A program made the position numbers and the translations under genes. The notes under the pieces are model-generated. The model worked only from the letters and a program-made list of their open reading frames with translations. It made no database searches and had not been told where the DNA came from. This document shows positions 28,396 through 39,170 of a stretch of DNA of 64,000 nt, piece by piece (position 1 is the first letter of the stretch; each line of letters begins with the position of its first letter). This DNA comes from Cristatella mucedo (taxonomy: Eukaryota; Bryozoa; Phylactolaemata; Cristatellidae): NCBI GenBank assembly GCA_009760855.2, contig WPIO01000001.1, positions 21,542,501 through 21,606,500 on the forward strand, read 5' to 3'.

Positions 28396-29807
28396 TATCA
28401 AATCTTTTATGATCTATCAAACCAATAATCTTACTGCGCGTTTTCTAGTAATATAGACTGCACCATTTTTCTAAGCCGTCGCAAGCCTATCAAAAATTGT
28501 AAAGGCCGTCTACAGCTAGTTTCAAATTGATTGGACCTGTATGCAATAAGAAGGTGAGTTTAACGAAACTCAGCCGTGCCTCTCAGTGCTAAATCAATCA
28601 GAAATCTGCTTCCAGTCTAGCCGATGCACAATCTATACTTTCAGCAACAGGATTGGCATGGACATGGCTTCTTTATCATGGCTGCATAGGTGCATTACGC
28701 AGCAGCACTAGCTGCGACGTATCCCAGGATGCATCCTCGCGTGAAGAATCAGCCAGCAAGCATAAATACAAAGCTTTTGTTAAATTTAGAAACTTTTCGT
28801 TTATAATACCCATTCTTTCCGCTGACCTCAAGTGAGAAAAGCGTCTGCTTTTGCGGCTGCTGCCTAACAGTGAGACGGATTTCCACAATTCTTCCACGAT
28901 GGCTTCGCTCTCGCTGCCAAACTAATCTCGTCGGCCGCTATTTGCGGCCGCCTCTGATCGGCACGTTCAAGCGCATTCAATTGTCGCATTGACGCAGGTC
29001 TAGCAAGCGATAGCAGATGTGTGCTCAGTTGTCGTCGGGCGCGCGATACTTGCTAGATGAGAAAAAGTTGACGGTTTTTATGTCAGCTTTTTTCAGAGTA
29101 TCTCGAGGCATTTGCTGCTGGTACCGAACGAGATTACACAACTCTTAGTTTTGCCGATTTACAGTCATTATTTAACTCTTAGCTTCGCTGATTTACTGTC
29201 TCACCAAGGTCGGCTCACCAAGATTACTCCTAAAAGCATAATAACTGCCACCGGCTATATCTCCTTCATATGGTAGGCCCCACGCTGTTAACTTGATAGA
29301 GCACATTAACTTCACCTAATCCATTATTAATATGCTGATTAGCAGGCTCCTAACAACCATTGGCCCAGAAGTTTATCTGTGCATGATTTTGCATACTGGC
29401 CTAAGAATAATACACGCATGGATTTTTGGGCTTGTCTATGCACAATTACCTTGCTTGTTATCAATTCACTTTTGGTAATTGAGTCCGGATAGTGATTCTG
29501 TTCTACTAGGGCGCTATACAATAATTGCATTTCACAGAAGTGACTCTGTTGATCGCGTTCCTTAGAATTGGTCGGCCAGGTGCTGCAGCGGCATTAGCTC
29601 TCTAATAGCACATTTCTGCTGCATAGGTTTTATGATCAAAGAAAAATGGCCGCCCTTCATTGCACCTCTAACTCCGTAGCCCGCTGAGGGCACCTTTACA
29701 TTTCAAGAGCTTTTTTCTTTTGTTATTAGACGACAGTGTATGGACAGTGACCAGCTCGAATACCTGCTTAAAACCCTCTCTCACTTTCTCTCTCTCTCTT
29801 TCTTTAA

Positions 29808-30386
29808 TGTAATGTAATGTATCTCCGTCTGTTACTTCACAAATCCATAAAGGCTATGTGGGTGTTACGCAGGAGAGTTTTTTTATAGCGCACTCACAGC
29901 CTAAGCGGCTTTCGGTACGCATTCGGTATCCAGCAGACTTCGTCTCACGCAACAAAGAGAAAGTGGGAAGCATAGCAGATTCAGGCGAGCAGTTGAGGTA
30001 GCGAGTAACATGAAAGTAGCACTGAAAAGGATGAGCCATAGTCGGCAGCAGGAGTAGTTGCGGTTGCGAAAGAATTGTGGAGGCGAGTTCCACAATCTAG
30101 GCCCTGCAGAGCAAAAGCTTTTGTCGCCAACGATCTTTAAGGGAGGAATGGAACAGCTAAATTAGGTCCACACAGGCCCTGAGGGCACGAAGAGGCTGAA
30201 ACGGGTTCAGCAGTTCAGCTAGGTACGAAGGAGCCAAGCCGTGGCGGGCCTTGTGTGTCAGTGTAAGAACTTTGCTCCGTATCCGTTGATCAACCGGCAT
30301 CCATCCTAGCTCTTTCAGCAAAGGAGACACGTGCTCAAACCTCTGGGACTTGAAAACAAGCCTTGCAGCCATAATCATAGCCAACT
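29808..30386 (-). mobile_element. LINE family B, 5'-truncated
   Basis: The minus strand ends in the ATTACATTACATT tail and encodes KSQRFEHVSPLLKELGWMPV, KVLTLTHKARHGLAPSYLAE, ASTILSQPQ and SAMLPTFSLLRETKSAGYRM with frameshifts. A SINE-1 copy adjoins its 5' edge. Confidence 0.85.
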
Positions 30387-30399
30387 TCAGTGGCCTAGT

Positions 30400-30545
30400 T
30401 GCGAACGTTTGAACCAGAGGTTAAGATGTTTGACCTTGACGATCAAGGTTGTGGGCTCGTGCCCTACGCCATATGTGGAGTGCCTGGATAGAAATGAAGT
30501 TCTCTTAGGGCGCTATACAAAGAAATTATATATATATATATATCA
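30400..30545 (+). mobile_element. SINE-1 next to (AT)n
   Basis: SINE-1 head (GAACCAGAGGTTAAGATG, GTGGGCTCGTGCCC) and tail (GAAGTTCTCTTAGGGCGCTA, TACAAAGAAATTATAT) running into the (AT)n tract. Confidence 0.8.
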
Positions 30546-30561
30546 TATATATACATATATA

Positions 30562-30598
<37 letters not shown>
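30527..30598. repeat. (AT)n microsatellite
   Basis: AT dinucleotides with a few C interruptions; seeded at the AT-rich end of a SINE-1 copy. Confidence 0.95.
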
Positions 30599-30601
<3 letters not shown>

Positions 30602-30714
30602 CAGCTCACTGCCTGTGGACTCTCTTCACTCGCAGTAGTTCCGTCGCGGAAGCCTACATTGCGCCCTATATTGCCACGTGATGCAGGCGCGCCATATTGT
30701 GCCGCGATGGACGT

Positions 30715-31310
30715 TCTTGCTTTAATTAGTACATACAGCGCCCTCAGAGAACTCAAGCACTTTTTAGGCACTGTAAGTTTGCTGGAAAGGAAGCATGGTT
30801 GAATTGTTATTGATGGCATGCTCAATGACGACATCTGATGTTGCAATAATAACAATAACAATAATAACAATAATAATGATAGTGATAGTGATACATTTGA
30901 TATAGTGATAAATAGGTGGTTTTTTAGTTGATGATTTAAATGAGGTCGAGTCAGGAGATGCCGTGAAGCGAGTCGGGAGTGAGTTTCGGGTTTTGGGAGC
31001 AGCCGAGCTGGTTTGGCCCAGTGGTTAAGCTGCTCGCCCCGACCAAGGCCTGGCCTAGATCGTGGGCTCGAGCCCTGTGGCAAATGTGAAGCGTCTGAAT
31101 AGAGATTACGTTCTCATAGGGCGCTATATAAATGAATTATATTTTTTAGCGAACTAAAGGCACGGTCTCCAAATTATTTGAGGTTTGTACGAAGTATAGG
31201 TCAACAATTAGATTCCGAAAAGCGGACGGTACGATGCTTAGCCTGGTGGAGCAGTAGATCTGATATGTAGGCTGGCCAAAGAATGAAGGAACCTGTTGGA
31301 TGCTTAGTCA
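30715..31310 (-). mobile_element. LINE family A fragment with nested SINE-1
   Basis: The minus strand shows the family A 3' region: tail at 30735-30780 and ACGGTCTCCAAATTATTTGA / CTAAAGGCACGG after the SINE. A SINE-1 copy interrupts the GGGAGCATACGAACTAAA site near 31003-31150. Confidence 0.8.
31008..31145 (+). mobile_element. SINE-1 nested in a LINE
   Basis: Near full-length copy: TGGTTTGGCCCAGTGGTTAA, GTGGGCTCGAGCCC, CATAGGGCGCTATATAAATG, inserted in the opposite orientation to the host LINE. Confidence 0.87.
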
Positions 31311-31434
31311 CAGTGACCCGCTTTATCTTTTTTAGATAAGTAGTTAGTTTTAGACTTAGTCACCCGCTTTATCCTTTTTTAAGTCAATGCTTTCTGTTGT
31401 CATCATGTCTCCTCATTAAACAAAAAAATGTAAA

Positions 31435-31765
31435 ATTTATTTGTATAGCGCCACAAGAGAAATTAATCTCTTATCATTTGCTTTACATGTCCACACTTAA
31501 AAAGAAACTAAAAACGCTTCTATTGTTGACAACGTTTAGTGGGCCCATGTGATTCGTCCTTAGTATTTCTATGCGTTATGACACTGTGCATGCTGCCACT
31601 TACTATATTTGCATGCTGACTGTGTGCATGTCACCTCTCACCGTGTTATGCTTGCTCATTGAGCATGCTACCGCTAACCATTCGATCATGCTTCCTTTGC
31701 AGCAAACGCAAAGTGTCTAGAAAGATATTGAGTTATCTGAGGGTGCTATATCAAATTTATTATTA
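31435..31765 (+). mobile_element. LINE/SINE 3' tails, two fragments
   Basis: A minus-strand tail at about 31435-31490 (GTATAGCGCCACAAGAGA) is followed by a + family A 3' end (AAAAAGAAACTAAAAACGC, CTTTGCAGCAAACGCAAAG, GAGGGTGCTATATC) ending in TTATTATATTATAT. Confidence 0.7.
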
Positions 31766-31798
31766 TATTATATAAATACATTATCACAGGGATATACA

Positions 31799-31855
31799 AA
31801 TAAATATATGTATGTATATATATATATACATATATATATGTATATATATATATAT

Positions 31856-31886
<31 letters not shown>

Positions 31887-31897
31887 GTGTGTGTATG
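31799..31897. repeat. (AT)n/(AC)n/(GT)n compound microsatellite
   Basis: Alternating TATATA, ACACACACAC and GTGTGT blocks. Confidence 0.93.
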
Positions 31898-31964
31898 AGC
31901 ATGATGTTTTTTCTAGTTCAGCTATTTAGAAGGCTAAGAAAACCCGTCAAACAGCGAACGCAAC

Positions 31965-32996
31965 GAGTTGTATTTGTCATTCAAACCGTCGGAATCTGCT
32001 GCGGCAACTGAGAAACTGAATGCTTGCCTTGCCGATATTCGATCCTGGATATCGGAAAACTTCCTGAAATTAAATGATGATAAAACCGAACTGCTGCTCA
32101 TAGGACACCCTAAGCGTGTGGCTGGATTAAAAGGCTTTGCTGTTCTAATAGGTGATGCTATTGTGCGACCTTCACCACGTGCTCGTAATCTAGGTGTCGT
32201 GTTCGACAGCTGCCTCAATTTCAAAAGCTTCATTCAGAAGACTGCCTCTACAGCTAGCCATCACATCCGATCCCTATCCAAGATTAGGAGCTGTCTCCCA
32301 CAGTGGCTTGTAAAAAATTTAACTAGCTCATTAGTTCTGTCTCGGCTTGGTTATTGTAATTCCCTTTTGGCTGGGCTGCCAAGGAAAGCTATTATGCCAC
32401 TGCAGCGGACTATGAACATGGCTGCAAGGCTAGTCTGCAAGTCCCAGCGGTTTGAGCACGTGTCTCCTTTGCTGAAAGAGCTAGGATGGTTGCCGGTTGA
32501 GCAACGGATCCAGAGCAAAGTTCTTATGTTGGCCTGCAAGGCCCGCCACGGCTTGGCTCCTTCGTACCTAGCTGAACTGCTGCATCAGTTTCAGCCTGTT
32601 CGCGCCCTCAGGTCCTGTGTGGACAATAAATTAGCTGTCCCATTCCTCCGCTTAAAGACAGTTGGTGACAGAAGCTTTGGCTCTGCAGGTCCTAGACTGT
32701 GGAACTCGCTTCCACGATTCTTACGCAACGACTACTACTCTCTTACTGCCGACTGTGGCACATCCTTTTCAGCGGTCCTGAGCTGCTACTTCCATGCTAC
32801 TCGCTACCTCAACTGCTCTCCTGACTCTGCTATGCTTGCCACTCTCTCTTTGTTGCGTGAGACGAAGTCCGTTGGCTACCGAATGCGTACCGAAAGCCGC
32901 TTAGGCTGTGAGTGCGCTATACAAAACTCTCCTACGTAACACCCACACGGTCTTTATGACTTTGTGGAGTTACAGACGGAGATACATTACATTGCA
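31965..32996 (+). mobile_element. LINE family B, best copy; 323-codon open RT C-terminal region
   Basis: An uninterrupted frame (31968-32939) encodes the C-terminal third of an L2/CR1-type reverse transcriptase: [71 protein letters not shown] and VGDRSFGSAGPRLWNSLPR. The YADD-containing part is missing, so it is 5'-truncated. The tail is GGAGTTACAGACGGAGATAC followed by ATTACATTGC. This family differs from A in sequence and tail repeat. It is the least decayed copy in the window. Confidence 0.88.
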
Positions 32997-32999
32997 GCG

Positions 33000-33598
33000 T
33001 CAATTATGAACTGGGAAGTTCAAACTTTGACATAAATCAGCATAAGATCGTAAGATCACCTGCTTGAGTTGGTAGGAATGAGGAAAGAGGAAATCGCAGC
33101 AGTGAGCAAGAAGAGACACGCTGGGCTGGGCTGGCCTGCAGTTACATTTCCGGCAGATTTTAGAGCAAAGCTGCCTTCTGATTCATGGTAATTTCTCGAG
33201 CTCGCTTCATTTAAAGAGCACAACTCGAACGACCTAGTTGACGGTACTACTTTCAACTGTGAGCCAGCAAACTGTTTTTTTTTGTCGTCATTCAATCTCC
33301 GTCTCTAGAATTAGTACGATCCTTCGGCTAGCCGCTCGCATTTAGCGACTCTGGTTTTTGAAAAACTGTACTTCGAAATCAAATTAAGAAAGCCTGTTCT
33401 AAAAATTAAAAACCTGCACGCATCGCTTGCGACGCTACGCTTTGGCGAGTTCGATCGATCCGCAGAGCGAGTACCGGCTACTGCTTCCGGTCCTGTCGGC
33501 TCCTACGGCTTCCGGTCCTCTCAGCTCAGCGTGCTTTTATTTCAAACTCAAAACCGCGTCGGTGCTGAGCGCGAATGCTTTCCTAGCATGCCAACTAG
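33000..33598. other. Region downstream of the MYORG-like gene
   Basis: Probably includes the 3' UTR of the minus-strand glycosidase gene. No other feature recognised. Confidence 0.5.
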
Positions 33599-35167
33599 CT
33601 AGCTTTGAAGGATGAAAATCGGCAGCTCATCCAGTTGAGCGCTGCAGTTGAACCACTGGCTTCCGACCAGTGTCTGCTTCGTGAGCTGCGACTGCCAGCG
33701 ACCGGCGGGCAGGTAGACTCGCCGGCTTCGCGCACCTTGCTGCACCACCGGCGCCACGAGCACGTCGTCGCCGAGAAGGAACTCGTCGTCCACCACCTGA
33801 GCGGTCGCGTCGTTCGGCGCTATCCACCAGAGCGGCCGCACGACGGGCTCGCCGGTGAGCACGGCGTTGTGGGACAAGTTGACCAACCGATCTGCGTACT
33901 CGTCCCTGACCCGCAGGTACTTCTGGGTTATGTTCGTGACCTCCTCGTCATAGCTCCACGGCGCGAGCGAGAACTGCATGCTGGGCAGCAGCACGTTTGC
34001 CTGCAGCCACCTCACATACAGCTCTCTGTCCGGCGAGACGCCCTCGTAGGCGTTTCCGCCGATCATGTCGGGCAGAACGAACGGGTATCCCAATAGGCCG
34101 AAGGTCAGCGCCGACGGGATCAAGGTTCGGAGACCGTTGTCGTAGCCCCACGTGGAAATCTTGTCCATCATTCTCACGAAAATCGGCAGCCTCTGCGAGC
34201 GCCAGCCGACTCTCACCTCCTGCCGCCTTTGGTGGCGATCGGCTTCGAACGCCATGTCTGCGTAGGCCGTGGTGTAGGCAGCCGGACTGAGCCACGGCAC
34301 GGAGCCCTGGCTGGCGTCCGGCAGCCAGTTGGTTTCACCCGCGTCGAACTTGAATGAATCTACGCCGTACAGACCGGTAAGGTTGGACAGTTTCGACAGG
34401 AACCACTCCACTGCCTTGGGATTCGTCACATCCAGCACGCCTCCGACACCGCGCCACCACAGCGCCACGGCCGCCGAGTCCGAGGAAGCCCGCTTCAATA
34501 GGAAGCCGAGCGCCTTTCCTTCGGCGAAAGCATTCGACAGAATATTGGCGAACGGGTGCACCCACAGCGTCACTTTGATTCCGAAGCCGTGCAACGTTTG
34601 AACGAGGGCCTTGGGATCAGGGAACTTTGCTCGATTGAACACCATGTCGCCGTACGCGGGCGTCCAGTCGTCGTCGATTTCTAGCTGCGATATCGACAAG
34701 TTGTAGCTCCTGATCTTGTCAGCATACGACAGCGCACCGTCCTGACTTATGTTTTCCTTGAACATGGCCCACGTGGACCAAATGGGATGGCGAATAACTT
34801 GTTCGCTCGGAATGTCAATCGGCTTCTCCCAGAGAGCGGAGGCCACTTTCTTGTGCAGATCTGCGAAGCTGGACGTCGGCGGAGACGCTTGACACACGCT
34901 GTAGGTGAGTGCAAGATTAGTTTTGTTCAAATTTCTATAAGGGGAATCGTCAAACCGAGACATGAGACACAGCTTGCCATCGGATGAGGAATTTATGCTT
35001 ACGAACAGCGGGATACTGTCTGACTGTATGAACACGGCCACGCCAGCACTGGAGAGCCAGTATCGTTCCAGCACCCCGCCGTATTGATTGGGTTGAAAAG
35101 AATCTCCCGGAACGTAAGGTTTCATGTCCATGTTCCACGTTTCAATGGGCCACGTCTGGGTATGAAC
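33599..35167 (-). CDS. MYORG-like GH31 catalytic exon (terminal)
   Basis: The acceptor (minus strand) is TTTTCTATTGCAG before GTT CAT ACC; the frame stays open further upstream, but that part lacks family similarity and is intronic. The exon encodes 522 residues and ends in TAG at 33601-33599. It carries the substrate-domain strings [15 protein letters not shown], the catalytic Asp pair and the C-terminal beta domain ([26 protein letters not shown]). All catalytic motifs look intact, so it is probably functional. Positions 34541-34788 were copied into a LINE at 35905-36152. Confidence 0.94.
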   Translation of the reverse strand, partial: VHTQTWPIETWNMDMKPYVPGDSFQPNQYGGVLERYWLSSAGVAVFIQSDSIPLFVSINSSSDGKLCLMSRFDDSPYRNLNKTNLALTYSVCQASPPTSSFADLHKKVASALWEKPIDIPSEQVIRHPIWSTWAMFKENISQDGALSYADKIRSYNLSISQLEIDDDWTPAYGDMVFNRAKFPDPKALVQTLHGFGIKVTLWVHPFANILSNAFAEGKALGFLLKRASSDSAAVALWWRGVGGVLDVTNPKAVEWFLSKLSNLTGLYGVDSFKFDAGETNWLPDASQGSVPWLSPAAYTTAYADMAFEADRHQRRQEVRVGWRSQRLPIFVRMMDKISTWGYDNGLRTLIPSALTFGLLGYPFVLPDMIGGNAYEGVSPDRELYVRWLQANVLLPSMQFSLAPWSYDEEVTNITQKYLRVRDEYADRLVNLSHNAVLTGEPVVRPLWWIAPNDATAQVVDDEFLLGDDVLVAPVVQQGARSRRVYLPAGRWQSQLTKQTLVGSQWFNCSAQLDELPIFILQS

Positions 35168-38100
35168 CTGCAATAGAAAACGATTGGTGCTAGCAGCAAG
35201 GGGCACAGAGAGAAGGTTCGGAGCTAAATCACCCAGCCGCATGTTTGGCTGAAGTGGGGGACTCGCTACAAGAATCTCTCGGGCAATCAAACCCCTTTCG
35301 CCGAAAATATCCCGCTTAGCATCCCCCCTCTCGGCTCTCTTTGCCAGAAGAAGGGCTACCAAGCTTCCGCGAAGAGGCTGCAAGGCTTACAGGGCGCTTT
35401 GCCCGAGGCTTTTCGCGAAGCAGATTCGAGGGTGGTTTTCCTCAAGAGGAGATCTATCTGCCATTGCTTCTTGGACGCAGTTATATATAAAAAAGGTTAA
35501 TAATAATAATAATGCACTTGATAAAGCGCCCTCAGAGAACTCAATCTCTCTCTAGGCGCTTTACATTTGCAGCGAAGGGAAATGCAATTGAATGGTGATT
35601 AATATCATGCTTGATAAACAAACAAAATGGATAACATGGTTAGGGGTGACATGCACTGGGTCAGCATGCCAATGTGGTTAGTGGCAGCATGCACAGTGTC
35701 AGCACGCATAAGCACATGAAGGACGAATCACAGGGACCCACGAAATGCTGTCCTAAATAGGTGTGTTTTTAAGTTCTTTTTAAATGTGGTCAGGTCAGGG
35801 GATGTTCTGACGCAAGTCGGGAGGGAGTTCCAGGCTTTGAGAGCATACGAACTAAATGCACGGTCTCCAAAGGATTTAAGGTTTGTACGAGGTATTTGTA
35901 GACTAATATTGGCGAACGGGTGCACCCACAGCGTCACTTTGATTCCGAAGCCGTGCAACGTTTGAACGAGGGCCTTGGGATCAGGGAACTTCGCTCGATT
36001 GAACGCCATGTCGCCGTACGCGGGCGTCCAGTCGTCGTCGATTTCTAGCTGCGATATCGACAAGTTGAAGCTCCTGATCTTGTCAGCATACGACAGCGCA
36101 CCGTCCTGACTTATGTTTTCCTTGAACATGGCCCACGTGGACCAAATGGGATTCCGAAAAACGGGTGGTACGATGCTTGGCCTGGTGGGGGAGTATATCT
36201 GAGAAATAGGCTGGAGCCAAAGAAAGAAGTGACCTAAAAGTGAGCGACAAAACCTTGAAGTCAATCCGTTGCTTGACTGGTAGCCAGTGCAGGTCGGCGT
36301 GAAGTGGTGTAATGTGGCAACTGCGACGCTCACGACAGACAAGCCTAGCTGCGGAGTTTTTCACCAGCTGAAATCGCCTGATAGCACATGCTGGTAGGCC
36401 AGTAAGCAGCGAGTTGCAGAAGTCGAGACGGGATGTCACGAATGCATGGACCAACTTGGACGTGGTATCTTTATCTAAACAAGCCCGAATTTTAGCAATG
36501 TTATGAAGCTGAAAATAGGCAGATTTAACTGTGGAGCTGATATGGTCGTCTAACGAGAGGTCGCTTTGGAATATGACACCTAGATTTCGAGCTGATTCAA
36601 CAGGAGATATGCTGGCAGAACCCATTTTGAGCGTCAGCCTTTCTAATTTGTGAATCACACTGGGTTTGCTCATAACTATTAAGTTAGTTTTATCATCGTT
36701 TAGTTTTAGAAAACTTGCTGCCATCCATGTGCGGATGTCATGAATACATGCAGCAAGTGAGTTGAGAGAATTCGAGGTGCCCAGAGGCTGTGAGGGATCA
36801 AACCAAAGGTACAACTGAGTGTCATCCGCATAGAAGTGAAAGCCTAGATTGTGCTTGGCAATCACATCAGCAAGAGGCAGAGTAGAAACCGTGAAAAGAA
36901 CCGGACCTAGCACGGAGCCCTGAGGTACCCCATTTATTTCAGAGGTACCTCAGATGATCTTTGTCCATTCACGTCAATACTCTAGAGTCTCCCACTGAGA
37001 TAGGACCTGAACCACTGCAGAGCAGTGCCAGTGATGCCCAGGCGAGATGAGAGGCGCTCTAGAAGAACTTTGTGATCGATGGTATCAATAGCTGCCGAAA
37101 GATCGAGCAAAACCAGCAGAGACACTCTACCCATGTCTGCATTCCTAAGTAGGTCGTTGTATACCCGAAGCAATGCTGACTCTGTGGAGTGATTAGCTCT
37201 AAAGCCAGACTGAAACTTACTAGCAAGGTGTGAGGTTTCGATTTATGAGTACAGCTGGTCCGCCACGACCCGTTCCAGTGTCTTCGATAGGAACGGTAGA
37301 AGGGAAACTGGATGCTCATCGTGATTTCAAAAGCCGCCGCTCGGGGCGCCCCTGCCCACGCAGTTTTTTTTAGTAGAGGAGCACACTTTTGGAGTTTCCA
37401 GATGGGTGATCGTTTTTAGACAGGCCCGCAGAGGCGGGCCGCCGCCGAGCGGCGCCGAGCGGCGGCGGCCCGCTGTCGCTTCAGGCTCTTTGTGCTGCGG
37501 ATGTGCGAGTTGTCTGTCCAGCGTGTTGAAAGAGGCGTGGGCGGGTGGCGCGCTCATACGGAGCATCCGTCGGGCTTTCTCGAACAAATTTATGTTTTAA
37601 GTTATCAGGCGATGCAATTTAATTCATCTCAGTCTGTCTCTGTATAAAGCCATCGGGACTTTTGCGGGCGTTCGGCAGGAGAGTTTCTATAGCGAACTCT
37701 CAGCGTAGGCGGCTTTCGGTTCAGACACTTTAGCCAACAGATTCCATCTCGCGCAACAAAGAGAAAATAAGAAGCATAGTCAGGAGAGCAGGAGAGGAAG
37801 TGAGTAATACGGAAGTAGCGGCTCATGACAGTGGAAATCATGTGCCTCAGTCTCTTCGTTTCTTCTCTTCTTCAATCTTAGTCTCGCAGGATAGAAGATG
37901 GCGTTGCGTAAGAAATTTGGAAGAGAGTTCCCGATTCTATGACCTGCAGAGCTAAAGATTTAATCTCCTTGAGAATGGAACAGATAATCGAAGGAATGTA
38001 GCAGCTGATTTATTTTCTGCAGAGGATCTGAGGGCACGATGTGGCTGAAACTGGCGCATGAGTTCAGATAGTTATGAAGAAACCAAGCTATTGTGAGCCT

Positions 38101-39138
38101 TGCGAGTAAGAGTAAGATTTTGGTCTGTATCCGTCTCTAAAGAGTAAGATTTTGGTGTGTATCCGTCTCTAAACCTTGATCGATCGCTGCTCCATCAGCA
38201 AAAGGAGACACGTGGCTGAATCTCTTGCATTTGTTGTCCGGCCTTGCCTCCACATCGTCGTCAGCTGCGAGGCTTAATGACTCCTTTTCGGGAGCCCATC
38301 CAAAACTGAATTTTAGCAGTCCAGTCTAGGCTGAACGAGGAAGCTAGTAAGATCTTTAGCTTGCCGTCGTGGTAGGCCTTGCCTAATCTTGGACAGGAAT
38401 TGAATTGGCTTCCGGCGCTGCCTTATAAGAAGCTTTCAAGCTTCATTAGGTCATCAAAGAGGACACCTAGCTTAGAGAACACTTAAAAATAACAAGCTCT
38501 TGGAGGGGCTAAAGAACTTTTCCTGGCAGGTTTCGAAAAGATGTGCTTGACCTAGCATCACGCTACTCAAGTTCGAGATTTGCCCCCTCCCATACCATTG
38601 GCAAGCAGTGGCAGCCGTAATAGGGTAAGGGTTACGCAGCAGATCTTGAAAGCGACAGAACACTAGTCTGTGCGAGACGGCCACGCAAGCAGTCATACCT
38701 GAGCAGCGCCGTACCAGTGCGCGCCGCTCATGTTCATGCAGTCCTTCACCTCGAACTCATACCAGGCAGCAGCATGCGTCACGCTGTCGCATAGCAGTCC
38801 TACGTCCAGCTGCCTGGTCTTCGAAATTGTGATCCTGTGGTCTTGGTTCACTTTCAAGCATATCTAAGCGATAAGAAGTTGAGACAGAAAGAGGGCGACG
38901 TCGTGCGGCATTCGCAGCTCTTCCGGCCAGCTATTGGACTATCGGCTCCCCACAAAATACGACTGGCGGCTATAGCACAGGCGTGGGTGGAGTGCTGCGA
39001 CTGTGACGCACATCCACCTTCGAGCCCAACAAAGTGCCGCCTCGGTGTTGAGAGAATACCGCCAATTGGTGCGGGAGGCCTTAGCTCCCACAAGCGCGCC
39101 TACTGAGCTTGCACAGTGAGCGAGACGATGGGGCGACT

Positions 39139-39170
<32 letters not shown>

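Noticed and set aside
35168-35383. Extra 72 codons at the start of the GH31 open frame
   Set aside because: A strong acceptor (TATTGCAG) at 35168 joins in phase to exon 38699-38863, which supplies the expected family sequence; the 72 codons are intronic.
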